Source: Halichondria panicea (lineage: Eukaryota; Porifera; Demospongiae; Suberitida; Halichondriidae). From it: a stretch of DNA of 64,000 nucleotides. The stretch lies in NCBI RefSeq assembly GCF_963675165.1, contig NC_087377.1, positions 9,379,122 through 9,443,121 of the forward strand. Reading direction: 5' to 3'. Every line of letters begins with the position of its first letter. Position 1 is the stretch's first letter. Below are positions 11,701-26,500 of the stretch, piece by piece. A program made the position numbers and the translations under genes. The notes under the pieces were generated by a model. The model worked only from the letters and a program-made list of their open reading frames with translations. It was not told the origin of the DNA and ran no database searches.

Positions 11701-14043
11701 ACTTATAGTGATGATCTGATAATGTTATTATTCTTCAACATTTGGGGGGGGTTCACCTCTGCCCGGCCCCCTCCACTAGATGGACGTCATAAATTATATT
11801 CAGGGCAACTTCAATCTAAGTGGCATTCAATTGGGACAGTATAGAAATTAAGCTTGCGCATTAATAATTTTGTTCGACATGCCTAGCGTTTATATAGTTA
11901 GAAAATAATCGGCCTTGTGACAAGGCACTTGCAGTTGTCTTAGGCTGGTCACTGTTCATACTCTTAGTTAGGTTGATTTATGTTTCTTCTCCCTCATGCA
12001 GTTACAAATGTGTTCGTCGAGTAAATGACTCTGTAATTGGAGATCCACTGATGACCGTACCACTCTACCTCACCAACACCAGTGCACTACAGAACAATAT
12101 CAATCTCGGAGAAAATGAAGTTATCAACCTTTGCTTTGAAATCTATGGTCAAGCAGACGAATACTTTAACCTTGTGTCCGACTCCTGTATTAGTGTGAAT
12201 GCACATTACCAGCGAGCAAATCCACAACTCAGTTCCAATATCATAGATGAGATAACAGTTCGAGCAGCCGGACTTGACGGGATTTGTCGAAACATTTTAG
12301 TCCGTGTTGGAAACTGTCAAGCATCAATCGATGGATCTGTGCTTGATGAGACTTACACAAGTGCTGGAATATCTGTGAGAATGTATCGGAATCGTGTTCG
12401 AATCTCTGCCCCTAATTGTCAAGACCTTGATTTGGTGATGTGGGTGTTTTGTGAGCAGACAGAGCTGAGGGACCCTGAACTGGGAGAGCCCGATATCGTG
12501 GTCAATGTTAGTATGATTCACTTTATGATTGCTCGTGGACTCAATATTCGCGAATCGGCTCATGGTCTGCTGGGTAAGTGATATGGCTAAGTACCTTATA
12601 CTCTCATGTTAAGCTAAGCATTAATTCCATAATGATGTAGTGCATGCCATTGTGTACACTCAATCAGTTATATACGTAGCCCCATTGAATTTCGGCCATT
12701 TTACAGAGGTGGCCTAATTTGATGCTTTATACACTATCTGTCAATGTGGGAGTCGAGTGCCCTACCCTTATATTAAAAGTTGACCTTTCTTCAGGGGCCG
12801 TTATAACTAATTAAGGTCCATTTTATGGCTTTTGTCATGATATTCAGATTAATGACAGAACTGATGAGAACATGTGGCATACAATTTAGTACAAAAACAC
12901 AGTCCATCTTTTGGGTATGTCCCTTATTGTTACTATTATAAACGGGTACTAAATTTAGTGAATTTTAAATTATTTCCGCGCTAATCATAAAACGCATATG
13001 ACACAACATCCGCCAAAATTAGTACCTAAGGCCACAACAAGAGGTAGTTCTGTTTCTGGTCAGGTTGCTTTCCTGATTACGTGAGGCCAGGAGGGACAAC
13101 AGCAACTGAGCCACACATATTTGCAGTGTTATCACTTTTTTTATTTTTCACAGTTTGTCTTTAAAAAAGGTTTACAACACAAAAATAACATCTATAAATA
13201 ACATACAGGTAGAGGTATTTTAGGCTTTTGGTAAGCAGAACATTGAACTGAGAATTGTCTCTATATCAAACCTATATAATTATATACTGTCATTAGCTTG
13301 AGCCATTATACGTGCTCTGTAAGCTTATCAAAGCTAAAACGCAAACTGAGACCATAATTATAATTATTGTGTTAGCATAATAACATCTTTCATGCAAAAT
13401 ACAAGATACAAACACTATAACTTACTGAATATTGAAGTGCTGTATAGGTGCTGTACATGTAATTATTGCAACACCCACTCAACCTAAAGTGAGTGGGTGT
13501 GGTTTGCGCATGCGCATTAGGTGTGTTGCTGAAAAAACAGCCCAGTGAAATATTGAGCGGCGGATGGACCAGAAACAGAACTACCTCTTGTTGTGGCCTA
13601 ACAGAGAAAAATATCTGAAATTACTACCCGTCTATAATAGTAACCGGTAGAACATGGGTATGATTATACAGGCAGTGTACTACAGTGTTTACATCAAGTA
13701 CGTATTTGCTACAGGTCAGTTTTGGAATGTTCCCATTACCATTGAGCGCTACCTGGGCCCTCTCTCTGACGGTAGCACACGAGACGATACCTACATCCTG
13801 ACTGTCAACTATCCGAACACACCCCCTCGTCGTTTTGTGACCTTCCTGCACTCTTCAACGTGGGACAGACGAGGGAAGGAGTACTGTTTGTACGGGGGTA
13901 ACCGACAGGGTGGAGGAATATTTGAGATTGAATCACCGAATGATCCAGTTATCCAGGGACAATACAGAGACTACATTGTGGGGGAACAGTTCAGAGTTGA
14001 GTTTGCGTATACTCATTTTGATTCTTCACAATGTAGCCTATGA
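5799..14043 (+). CDS. Secreted NIDO-IPT-AMOP-VWD-EGF adhesion protein (MUC4/Mesh/SUSD2-like)
   Basis: Exons: 5799-5996, 6402-6665, 7632-7938, 8597-8878, 9081-9721, 9930-10151, 10299-10844, 11017-11438, 12002-12573 and 13715-14043. The first two introns are phase 0 and all later ones phase 1. The product would be about 1,261 aa. A signal peptide (residues 1-20) leads into NIDO (about 45-250, with VNTNGVISF and APYWADVD), IPT/TIG (257-350), an FN3-like segment, AMOP (about 440-600, with CEAWCNEQP and LLDELPPCP), VWD (about 640-820, with GDPHIVTLDG and GLIGNYNGD), two EGF modules (about 900-960) and a C-terminal ~300 aa that I do not recognise, ending FDSSQCSL. No membrane segment, so probably secreted. 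NIDO-AMOP-VWD is the known core of MUC4, insect Mesh and, in part, SUSD2. Three exons break frame, each by one missing base (about 9308, 11212 and 12019). So this is either a decayed gene or one with consensus errors. Confidence 0.85.
13027..13600. mobile_element. TIR element in last intron of adhesion gene
   Basis: About 35-base inverted ends (taaggccacaacaagaggta... and its reverse complement) bound ~575 bases with no open frame of note. It sits wholly within the 12,574-13,714 intron, so it should be removed with it. Non-autonomous DNA transposon; family not assigned. Confidence 0.7.
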
Positions 14044-14963
14044 ATACATGCCACAACTATAATTACACTGGTATGTTAACTTTGAACTTGGACACTTTAG
14101 ATGAATTATTATGCCTATGTGGTTTTATCTACATCTTTCAACTTGTGGTATTCATTAATTATTGTCCGTTATTGTAATGATCTTTCCGAGTCTGTTGTTT
14201 GCATCTAAAGTTATCACAGCAGAATTTTTGCTTACCGTAGTGCCAGAAATTATATGCAAACATAAAGTTATGCCTTTCGGCCAGTTTTAAGGCTATGAAA
14301 ACATCATGTGATTTATATAATAATTATACGATTTCCTCGATAAAACCCCGTGATTGATTTCAGGCCTCGAATAAAAGCCAATAGAATTGTGTGATACAAA
14401 CTTATACGAGAAGGTTCGCGCTTGCATAAATAGCATTAGGGTTAGCGGTATCTCGATTACATTTAGCCGCGAGATAATTGCAAAGGAGTATCCGGTAGAT
14501 ATGATGAACCAAATTCAAAATAAACTTGAGGGATTTAATGGCACTAATGCACCTATCAATACAAATCCCCACCCCCCTCTCGGGTTAAAGGGGGATTTGT
14601 CACTGAGGAGTTGCTCTCTTAACTTCAGTGGTGACGTCCCCGCTGGGTTACAGGCTGTCCGTATATGCCTTGGCATAATTTTGAGCAAAATAGGAATGGA
14701 TGAGAATAAGGCAAGAATATATCACGTTGTCAAGGTAACAAAGATGCAATAAAAATCATACAGTCCGTTTGATGCATCATTTGGTAAAGGGTTGTCGTGA
14801 TATAAAACATTTATGGACATGTGAAAAATTACTTAATTCAAGGCTGGAATATTGTTAGTATATCTAAAGAATAAGTGAGTAATTAAGTAGGCATCTTTTG
14901 GTAAATATTATATTTTTGTGTCATAAAGTTTTGCATATGACGCAAAAAAGTGGCTGAAGGAAA
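14044..14963. other. 3' flank of adhesion gene
   Basis: AT-rich. A possible AATAAA polyadenylation hexamer lies at 14,370, 327 bases after the stop codon. An open frame at 14,387-14,752 (121 codons) has no splice support or family resemblance, and I do not call it. Confidence 0.4.
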
Positions 14964-15258
14964 TACAGTAGAACCTCCATTATCCGGCCCTCCATTATCC
15001 GGAACCTCGATTATCCGGCTTGGCAGTTTTCTTGTTATCAGATCAGAAACTGGGCGTGTCCCTCAAACGCGCATGCGCGTTGCAGCTGTTACCATGGAGA
15101 CATGCCTACTTATCTTCTGCGCATTCGCAGACAACCATGTGGCACTGCTGTTTATCAATAAAGTGGGTGGATCAAGGCGTAGTTTATCTATTTGATTATC
15201 CGGCATATTCACTTATCCGGCCTGCTTCTGGTGTCCGGATAATCAAGGTTCTACTGTA
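14964..15258. mobile_element. MITE family 2 copy (CAGTAGAACCTC ends)
   Basis: Ends read TACAGTAGAACCTC(C/G)ATTA...TAATCAAGGTTCTACTGTA, with repeated 'attatccgg' words inside. A second copy in opposite orientation, with nearly the same interior, is at 36,189-36,452. TA flanks and the ends resemble pogo/Tigger-type elements. The open frames across the interior are shared by both copies but do not look like transposase. Confidence 0.75.
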
Positions 15259-15559
15259 TTAGTAACATAACACTAGCTGAGTAAAATAATTCTCGTGTGT
15301 CAGTTATGTGTATGTTGTACTTAACGTCTTAGATTGGCTATAGTTATTTTTGTTCACAGAAGGCACATGTTTTAAGACTAGAATCTAGAGCACTTAAAGT
15401 GCTAACCCTTGGCTGCATGTTGACATGAATAAATAGATCTATAAAAACCGGAAGAGTGTTCAGATAGAAGCAATAAACTACTAATTTAGAGTTAGTTGCA
15501 TATATATTATGTAGATCTACCTCGAAAAAGGGTCGCGTGTAGAGCTGGTCAACATGCAA

Positions 15560-15715
15560 GTTTTTCTTAGCTTTTGCTCGCTTTTATACCGAAATCTTCC
15601 ATTAATAACTTGTTGTGTGAAGGCTATAGTGAAAACGCAGTGCTATGGCATCCAGGTAAGCAGACTCAGAAATTACAAACAGACAAACAACCCACGCGCC
15701 TCGGGTAATAATTAT
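15560..15715 (-). repeat. Reverse copy of the 5' dispersed repeat
   Basis: The strings 'agcttttgctcgctttta', 'gcagtgctatggcatccaggtaag' and 'cgcgcctcgggtaa' are the reverse complement of the core and flanking block seen at 735-935 and 29,850-30,000. Confidence 0.6.
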
Positions 15716-15979
15716 TTATTGCATTCCATGCGTGTGACTTATTACAAGACGAGCTTACAGCATTGAGATGTATCCTTGAAAGAAACGCCAATTAGTGATA
15801 TTTGGGCCAAGTACATCTACGTATACAAAGCCTAGCTACCAACAAATTAACATAGGTGGTCCGTCCTTTGAAATACTCTACAAAGTTGCAATCCAACCAG
15901 GCCTATAAGGACTATGGTCGAGTGAGATAAACTTGGATTCTTATTCGTTTATAACTCATGCCAAACGCAACTCCTCATA

Positions 15980-17340
15980 GCAGTAAACGATTGGGCAAAA
16001 ACCATAAATGAAGGTCTTTCCACTCACACAGTGTTTTTAGAAGGCCTTTGATAGTGTCCCTCGTCAAGGACTTCTACTCAAAATTGAGAACCTAGGGATC
16101 AGAGGAAATGTGCTAAATTGGATTAAGGGATGTGTGTCTGACCGACAGCAACGAGTGGTTCTATAGATGGTGAAGCCTTAAACTGGGAACATGTCTTGCC
16201 AGGAGTACCCCAAAGGTCGATTCTGGGCTGTTGCTATTTATTCTATAATATTATGTCAATGACATTGGAACAAATGTAAAGTCAAGCATAAGACTATTCG
16301 CTGATGACTAACAACAAAGTGGAAGAAAGATCAGACTGTGTGGTGCTACAAAATGACATACACACGTACCCTACATCGTTGGACACAAGACTGGCAATTA
16401 AGCATGAATACTAGCAAATGCAAGACAATGGACTTAACTAACAAGCGCAAACCAATAATTATGTTTTGGCTATGTTCTTAACAACAACACCTTAGAATAA
16501 GTCAAGGCATACAAATACCTAGACGCAACCCTCACCGAGAAACTTTTGTGGTCTGAGCATGTAAACCAGGTAAAGACAAAGGCGAATAGAACACTTAATC
16601 TCCTACGATGTACCCTACATGGATGTAGCAAAATTAAAAAAATCAAAGTGTATAATGCCCTTGTTCGACCCCACCAAGAATCTTCTTGTGTGGTATGGAT
16701 CCCACACCAAAGGCAACTACAGTAGACTCTCGTTAATCCGGTCACCTTTGGGACCATGCAGCTTGGCCGGAATAGCGAGGTGGCTGCAGCTCAGGAAATA
16801 GCCGCGGCTTAAAAACGACCTTACCTCGAATCTAATGACTACTTTTGCAGTTCTTGTCTCGAGGATAATGTAGGATAATGAATCATTCTGTTCTCTATTT
16901 AAGTGTAATCCAATTTTATTTGCTAAACCACACCCAAAACGTCATATCCGGCCGTAATATACGTATAAAATTACATTGAAAACCTTGTTTGGGACAGCCA
17001 GCACTGGCCGGTTAACGGAATAGCGAGTGGCCGTACTTCAGGGTGAGTTTTGTGCAGTAAACATATAGCTAGCATTCCGTGCCAAGCCAAATAGCCGGTA
17101 TATCGAGGTGGTCGTACTTCAGGGAGCCGGAATAGCGAGAGTCTACTGTACTAGAAAATGTGTAGAAAAGAGCCTCAAGATGGATTGCTGCAAAATAGGA
17201 TAAAAATACGTATCAATGGTCTAAGTCGTACATGTAAATGTCTTGATGAACTAAAGTGGCAGTCCGTAAAAGATAGACATAATATGCTAATAATTATGCT
17301 GTCAGGTATACAATTGATACTAGATTGTCTAGGTTCTACA
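15980..17340 (+). mobile_element. Dead LINE, reverse transcriptase remnant
   Basis: Read in shifting + frames, the sequence keeps reverse-transcriptase landmarks in order: a block like FRKAFDSVPRQGLL (about 16,040), LGIRGNVLNWIKG (about 16,100), a worn (G)VPQ-S-LG block (about 16,200), a lost active-site region (about 16,300), then YKYL and LVRPHQE-like segments near 16,510-16,680. Stops and shifts are frequent, so it is inactive. It resumes after a nested MITE (16,718-17,150) with EKVQKRAS-like and later LINE 3' codons. It belongs to non-LTR elements of the Jockey/CR1/L2 type by motif order; the clade is not assignable by eye. Confidence 0.65.
16718..17150. mobile_element. MITE family 1 copy nested in dead LINE
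   Basis: TACAGTAGACTCTCG...CGAGAGTCTACTGTA ends with TA flanks. Reverse-transcriptase-like reading stops at its left end and resumes at its right end, so it inserted into the LINE after that landed. It contains internal 'aatagcgagtggccgta' and 'gccggtatatcgaggtgg' subrepeats. Confidence 0.75.
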
Positions 17341-18116
17341 TACAATATTTTTTTTTAATTCACCATTCTTGTGGAATTCCTTACCTAGTTTTAAGTACCA
17401 TGTTAAGAATTTTTCTTTTTAATTACTGTTCACTGTATTTGTTTATGTTTGTCTTATTATTGTTGTGGTTAGTATTTTTTGTTTCTGTTCTTTTTATTTT
17501 TTGTTCTTGTTTTTGTCTTATTTGTTGGGGAGTACAATTATAGGCCACATGTGCCTTCTGTACAACCCTTTCTCTCATTGAGAGATAAAATTATTTCATC
17601 TTCAATTCCATGTTTATTTTATATAATTATAATATACATTTATTATATTATATATACATTGTAAGTAGTCAGTCTACTTATGATACCATTATTTTAATGA
17701 CAAAGCATCTTTACATATTAAATATTCACTATCAACAGACAGCTAGGGTACAATGCTAGCGTGCATAAGCAGTATACGTTCCAATTATTAGGTATACTAT
17801 ACGTATGCAGAGTAACTATTATTCATTCTAGTTGCTAAAGAGGATGCAAAAAGTTCAAAGTCCATAATTAATGACTGCTGCACGGTGCAGCTCCTTTCAG
17901 CCTCTTGTCTCACTCTTGCAGCTACTAATAGCTAGTGCAGCGCTACCTACTAGGCAACAGATTTTGCCACGCACAAGTCTAAAAAGACAGCAATGGCCTT
18001 CAGAGTAATATAACTAAAGCTCGAGAACGAAGTTTTATTTTTGCAAATTCACAAAATTGGCCTATAAAAGTTCTTCCCCAAACTTCATTAATAGTGTGCA
18101 GCTGTAGCAGTCTACA

Positions 18117-18118
<2 letters not shown>
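17341..18118. other. Non-coding stretch
   Basis: T-rich then AT-rich sequence with no exon that I can support. A segment near 17,850-18,060 (gactgctgcacggtgcag, ...tttgcaaattcacaaaattggcctata) recurs in part near 19,120-19,200 and 26,900-27,250, so it belongs to another dispersed repeat. Confidence 0.4.
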
Positions 18119-18199
<81 letters not shown>

Positions 18200-18225
18200 C
18201 ACACACACACACACACATACACACA
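18119..18225. repeat. Interrupted CA microsatellite
   Basis: About 50 CA units with single-base interruptions near 18,163 and 18,197. The TG-rich reading frames across it are artefacts. Confidence 0.95.
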
Positions 18226-18689
18226 CTACCGTACCTCACTTGCACATGCGCAAACCGAGGCATAATTATATAGTGCTTGTTATACGACACAATAATTATA
18301 TGATTTCATCTTATCAATCAATACACAAACCTGGCTGCTAATCAACCATGCATATAATCTTCCCACCAAAATTATCGAGGCTACTTTTGTGGTATAATTT
18401 GGTAACCACAGCCATAATTCACTTCCGGTAGTATTATGTATATAAAATTGCGGCCGCAACCAATTAACAAAAATTGTGATTTGCACATCATAACAAAGAG
18501 TGACAAGTTAAGGCCTAGCCGGAATACTGAGAGTTCACAGACTGCAAAGGTTGGTTAGGTATATGTACATGATTGTGAGCTATGAGTTAGGCTGATTCTG
18601 TACAATGCATTTGCATTTAATGGGTCCACTCATCATTCAGTGATAAATATACTTGCTGGGTGGGGGTGTAAGTATTAACTTTTAGCTCA

Positions 18690-18910
18690 TACCGTACGGG
18701 TAGAAAATTTCAAGGTGTTTTTAATTTCGCGTTTTTCGTGGGTGGCTGCAGAACACGAAAATTAAAACCCATGGAAGGCTTCGTATACGCATGCGAGATA
18801 GTGCCACACCCTAACTCCACGAAATTTACTACCCGCGAAATTTTCCAAATAAGACAGAATATTGAATTGCACGAAAATTTACACCCTCGAAATTTTCCAC
18901 CTGTACAGTA
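18690..18910. mobile_element. MITE family 3 copy, diverged
   Basis: Starts TACCGTACGGGTAGAAAATT and ends with the inverted form ...AATTTTCCACCTGTACAGTA. The interior carries paired 'cgtgggtggctgcag' and 'cacgaaattt' words, as in the other family 3 copies. Confidence 0.55.
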
Positions 18911-20509
18911 CAAGTGCTTAATTGCAATTAGTACACTGCGAACTATGTTGCAATCATCATTAAGTGAGGACGACTAAAGTTAGGCCACGTCCATAATGCT
19001 CAAAATTGGTAGAATAATTATTAGTACATTGCAATCAAGAAAAGAGTTGGTTGGAAATTTACGTGGTATTTCCAGCTTGTGAGTCATTATTTTCACCACA
19101 ATCTGTAGTTGCAAATCCACAAAATTGAAAACATTATACTAGAAGCCAATAGAAGCTCTTACTTTCACTTTCGCAGTGATCCTTGAGCAGCTGGCAGGAG
19201 TCTTTCTGTAAAGACTCTATAATTATGCATTCAACTGTCGGTCATTAGGAAGTTAGGGACACAGGACTATATGAATTGTACAAGTCTGCTTGAAATTAAA
19301 AGAATTTCTGGCCAGAAAAATAATATAAAGCTCTTTTTAATGCGCCAGGGTTTAAATAATAGTAATAATGTTCTTGCTAGGTTATACATTATATTTTTGC
19401 CGTGGGTGCATGTATTTTCTTAACCTGAACACCTTTATACCGTAGGATTAAAATTATAGGAAAATGATTAAAGTGATTCAATGCTAAGAATTGTTTATTT
19501 TTCAGTGTTTTGGAATCTGTGTAAGCAATGGATTCCACTGTAAATGTTTTGATTACTTTACAAGAAAGTTTAGTAGATGGGGTGGGCACTGGGTATGCAC
19601 ATCGATAGGCCTTGCTGAATTGGTTGTGTACCTGCTAGCATAATCCGCCAATGCCTATACATGTTGATATAATTATTAGGGATAGTGACAAGGGGTCCGG
19701 GAAATGTTGAACAAATTAACTATATATATCTCAATCATCACCTCTCTATTACAATTGATAATCACTTACCTCACTCAAATATATCTCAATGCATGGTAGG
19801 GTGCAGAGGCCTGACGCAAGCTAAGCAGGTATAGACGTTCGTTGTTTTTCATCATGATCACGACGAAATCTGGCTAGGTTGTCCATCATCACGATAACAG
19901 GAGAACCTTAACCTGAGTCATGCCAGTGTCAGCGTATACAAAGTTGCATCATGATTAATTGAGGGATATATAATAATGTACATAAAACGTGTACAGAACA
20001 ACTCACCACACTAACACTTACCATATAATTTATGGGGTCTGCATGAAAAGAGCATGCATATGCTGGTGCTCATTTAATAGGAGCATCTAACAATGTTGAT
20101 CTTTACCCATTAATACCTGCTACAATAATTTAACTTTTGACTCTGAATGATCTTTACCTATAACATATAATATAAAGCCATGCCTATCCTCAACCCAGCA
20201 TGCAGAGATGATCCATGGAAATTGACATTCGATAACATTTTAACATCCCACAGGACTGTTATAAATCAGTAAATAAAGTGTCTACTCTGCATGACGGTAC
20301 AAAAACACCCATACTAGTGATGAGAGGTTATAAAGGAGGGTTAGGGGATGACTGTGTTCACATGTAATTTTATTTTCAGCATCTCGTGCTTATTACTACA
20401 ACGCTAACTAGCTACACTATACACACCTACAATCAAGTTAAATATAATCTAGCAACAGAGTTACTCTTTTGTTCGTTTCTTAATTAAATCGATGTTCTCT
20501 TGTTTACAG
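18911..20509. other. Non-coding stretch
   Basis: No exon supported. Simple AT-rich sequence with short shared words to the repeats at 17.9 and 27 kb. Confidence 0.5.
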
Positions 20510-20642
20510 CTGAGAGGTGTTGCCATGATCCACGCTGGAATACTCCACCGGATGTTCTTTTGGATATTCTCCGGGTTGTTGGGGTGCCTGTCGACCACTG
20601 CCTGGCTTTGGACGTTTGCTGCTCAGATCAATATCGGCATAG
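20510..20642 (+). CDS. Orphan exon, unrecognised
   Basis: A 133-base segment between tttacag and gtcagc, open in phase 1-in, phase 2-out. It reads ERCCHDPRWNTPPDVLLDIL, then RVVGVPVDHCLALDVCCSDQ. It is locally GC-richer than its flanks and rich in Cys and Asp, which looks like coding sequence. Another frame is also open but reads less naturally. I found no partner exon in correct phase within several kb. It may belong to a gene with long introns or be a relic; no family assigned. Confidence 0.3.
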
Positions 20643-23561
<2,919 letters not shown>

Positions 23562-26500
23562 TTATACTAAACAAGGCTCTCCACTCACCCCCTCGCTGGC
23601 TGGTGGAACCACATCTGGACCTCCCTTCTTCTTGGAAGACCTCTTGGGCTTGTCCACCACGGCATAAGTGTCTCCGGAGGCAGCGGTCTCATGTTCAATC
23701 GTGTTGGGGTCCTGGTAGGGAAAACAAAACAGTTAGTGCAAAGTAAGAAGTGGTCAGAGTAACACACGCCTGGTAATACTAAAGCAGTATTCAAATCGGT
23801 TCAAGAAACAACGCTGTAGTTACTGGGGTTTAAACTTGCAGCGAGGACATGTACTTTAATACACGTGCCTGATACAGAGCTTCTGGTGGAGTTGGCTTTG
23901 GTTTTGTGTTCTTCTTGCCCTTTCTATCGACCATGGCATACTGGTCTTCAGTGCCTGGGGCTGGCTGGTGCTCAATGGTATTGGGGTCAGCATACAGGGA
24001 GTCAGGTGGTGGGGGAGATGAGGTGCTTTGACTGTAACAATCACCACAACTCTTAAACAGACATACAGTAGTTACAATTGTACTACTCACGTTAGTTTTT
24101 CAGCATCTCTTGGCTTTGACTTGCTACCCGAATCTAAAGAACAGAATTAAGATATAGTTACTTGCACAAGGAAGAGAACTAAACACAAACCAAGATGATG
24201 TTAATCGTACATTATTATTAAATTGACTTACTACTGTTACTTTTACCTCGTTTGCAGCAACAAATGTAGAAGAGCACTCCCAGACCGAAACAAAACAAAA
24301 ACCCAAGGAGAACAACAGCCAAAATTGCCCAACATTTCTCTGTAATGAAATAGCAACACAATCTTAATTAATCAATTCACTTACTTTCTGCAAGTCCGTT
24401 GAGGAGAAAGGGCAAGTATCGAGCTGTCAGCAATCCACAGACAATTCCAATTGCACAAGCCAGTGTCAGTATTATAAGAATAATCACCACAATCAGCCAA
24501 ACAGCCACTGCAGAAAAGCAATCACCACAATACTCAACGCATAGAGTATACACGCAACTTACATGATGTGCATGATCTCAATCTAGCTGGTTCCCAAGTT
24601 CCATTAATGCATGTGATTTGAGGAGAACTTAACTCAAAGATAGCCGAGGTGCAGCTCAGAGTAGCAGTGGTGATGTGAGATACGTTGCCATTAGTAACCT
24701 CCCCATCCAGCTGCATGGACACTCCACTGCCAATGAATGATGAGAGGGCGGTCACGGGGCATGTGTTAAAGTTGAGATTAGTCTGAGCGTCAATTATAAT
24801 CCCATTATACATCAGAGTTGCACGATAACACAGGTTAGTGGATGAAGTCACGGGTGCACAAGCCGACCGAGGCATCAGTTGTATGGTGGATGTGCTGAAA
24901 TCTGACAGAACCAAGTCTCGACAAACACCATTTCCTTGTTCAAACCGAACAATGAAGTTTCCACTTTGCTCAGAAGCACAGTTTTGACCGAGAGAGAATG
25001 TGAGGCAATTCATTGTGTCCAGTGTACTCTCATCAACAACAAAGGGAGTAACTATATAAGATAAAGTAGAGGTAGCATAACAGAAGTTGTCCTCACATTT
25101 ATAGAGCTAGTTTACCAACAACTCCTTCAGATACTTCACGACTAGAATTAGCCGCATTAGTCACGGTCACAGTGAAAGTGTACACATCATTTTCCACTGT
25201 GTCTGTGAGCTGGTAGGATGAATCAGGAACAAACTCTGCATTGCCACTACGCCCGGGTGAAGTGTAGGTTATGGATGGTGTACCAATTCGGGGGGAAGTC
25301 AACTGAACTGCCGGGTCACTGCTGCTTTGAACCTGTGATGTGTTCACAATGTGATAGATAGTCTTTATATGTTAGATCATTCACTTACTCCCTCTATAAA
25401 GCGCCATGATCCACTGATAGGCAATGATGGATTGGAACAGCCAACAAATCCAGTCAACTGAGTCAGTACAAGGGCTGATAAAAATTATTGATTGTAAAGA
25501 AATGCAAACTCTGCATGCATGGTGTTCCACTCACATCTTATGTTAAACATCACAGAAACATTAGTGCTGTTCAACACTCCTGGACAAACAGCACTGGTAG
25601 CCACTACACTGACAGTGTGAGACTTGGTGTAGCTCAGCCCAGTCACAGTGATGTTGTTGTCAGTGACAACCACTGAGCCACTGCCTTCAGCCACACTGGC
25701 AGAAATAGTGACCACTGTCCCGAAGGTCCCACTACTGCTGGCCAAGAATGCAAATTGTCCAGTAGTTGAATCGGCCACAGAGTATTCCATACTGTTAACA
25801 GTTGGAGTGGAAGGTGAACCTGGAAAAAAACGGTTAATCTTTACGCCACATTATTTTTTTATGCTACATGAAAGCACCGGCACCAAAGCTTTGAGTACAC
25901 ACATGTGCAATTGATTATTAGCAAGGGAATGGTGCAAAAAAGGGGACCATGATTATTGCTGAAAAGGATGCTAAACGTTCGAAGTCTCACTCTGGCATCT
26001 ACCAATAGCCCAGGTTTCTAAATAGACCAGTTGCATGTAAGCGATGGAATGTGCTGAGCTGGTAATTACCTTGTGACGTCACGGCTGGATGCCATCGTGG
26101 GCGTTAGATCTATGCACAAGTCATTGTAAAATTCATGAGTTGAGACTTTACATGTGCACTGTGCGCATCCTATTCAATGCATCCCAGTGTAAACAATTTC
26201 TGCTGAATCTGCATTTCTCTATGTGCAAGTTGGTCTTTGTTAAGAGTGTACAGTTCTAGAGATAGAGAACAAAAAGGCAATAATTATGACTAGACATAAA
26301 TATATGTTCCAAGGGAAACACTAAGACAAGAGACAACTATCTCCTTTCACAGACTTCCTAGAGACCCAAGCAAGAGAGCTGAATGGCTAAAGCTACTCCA
26401 GCTAGCTCCAGGAAGATTTTTTCATGCCAGGTTCACAAGTATACACTTTTCTTCCTCAGCTGGAGAAGCTCTAGCCATTCAGCTCTCTTGCTTGGGTTTC

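Noticed and set aside
12002-12021. Alternative acceptor at 12,022 for adhesion gene exon 9
   Set aside because: It restores frame but has a poor tract. The cag at 11,999-12,001 has a strong pyrimidine tract and yields VTNVFV-VNDSVIGDP if one base is missing, which reads more naturally. Kept as an alternative only.
14387-14752. 121-codon open frame downstream of the adhesion gene
   Set aside because: No family resemblance, no splice partner; starts within a repeat-like 'aataaaagcc' segment.
23865-24056. Plus-strand frame over the R1 tail
   Set aside because: Antisense shadow of the tail exon that carries the DPNTIEH module.
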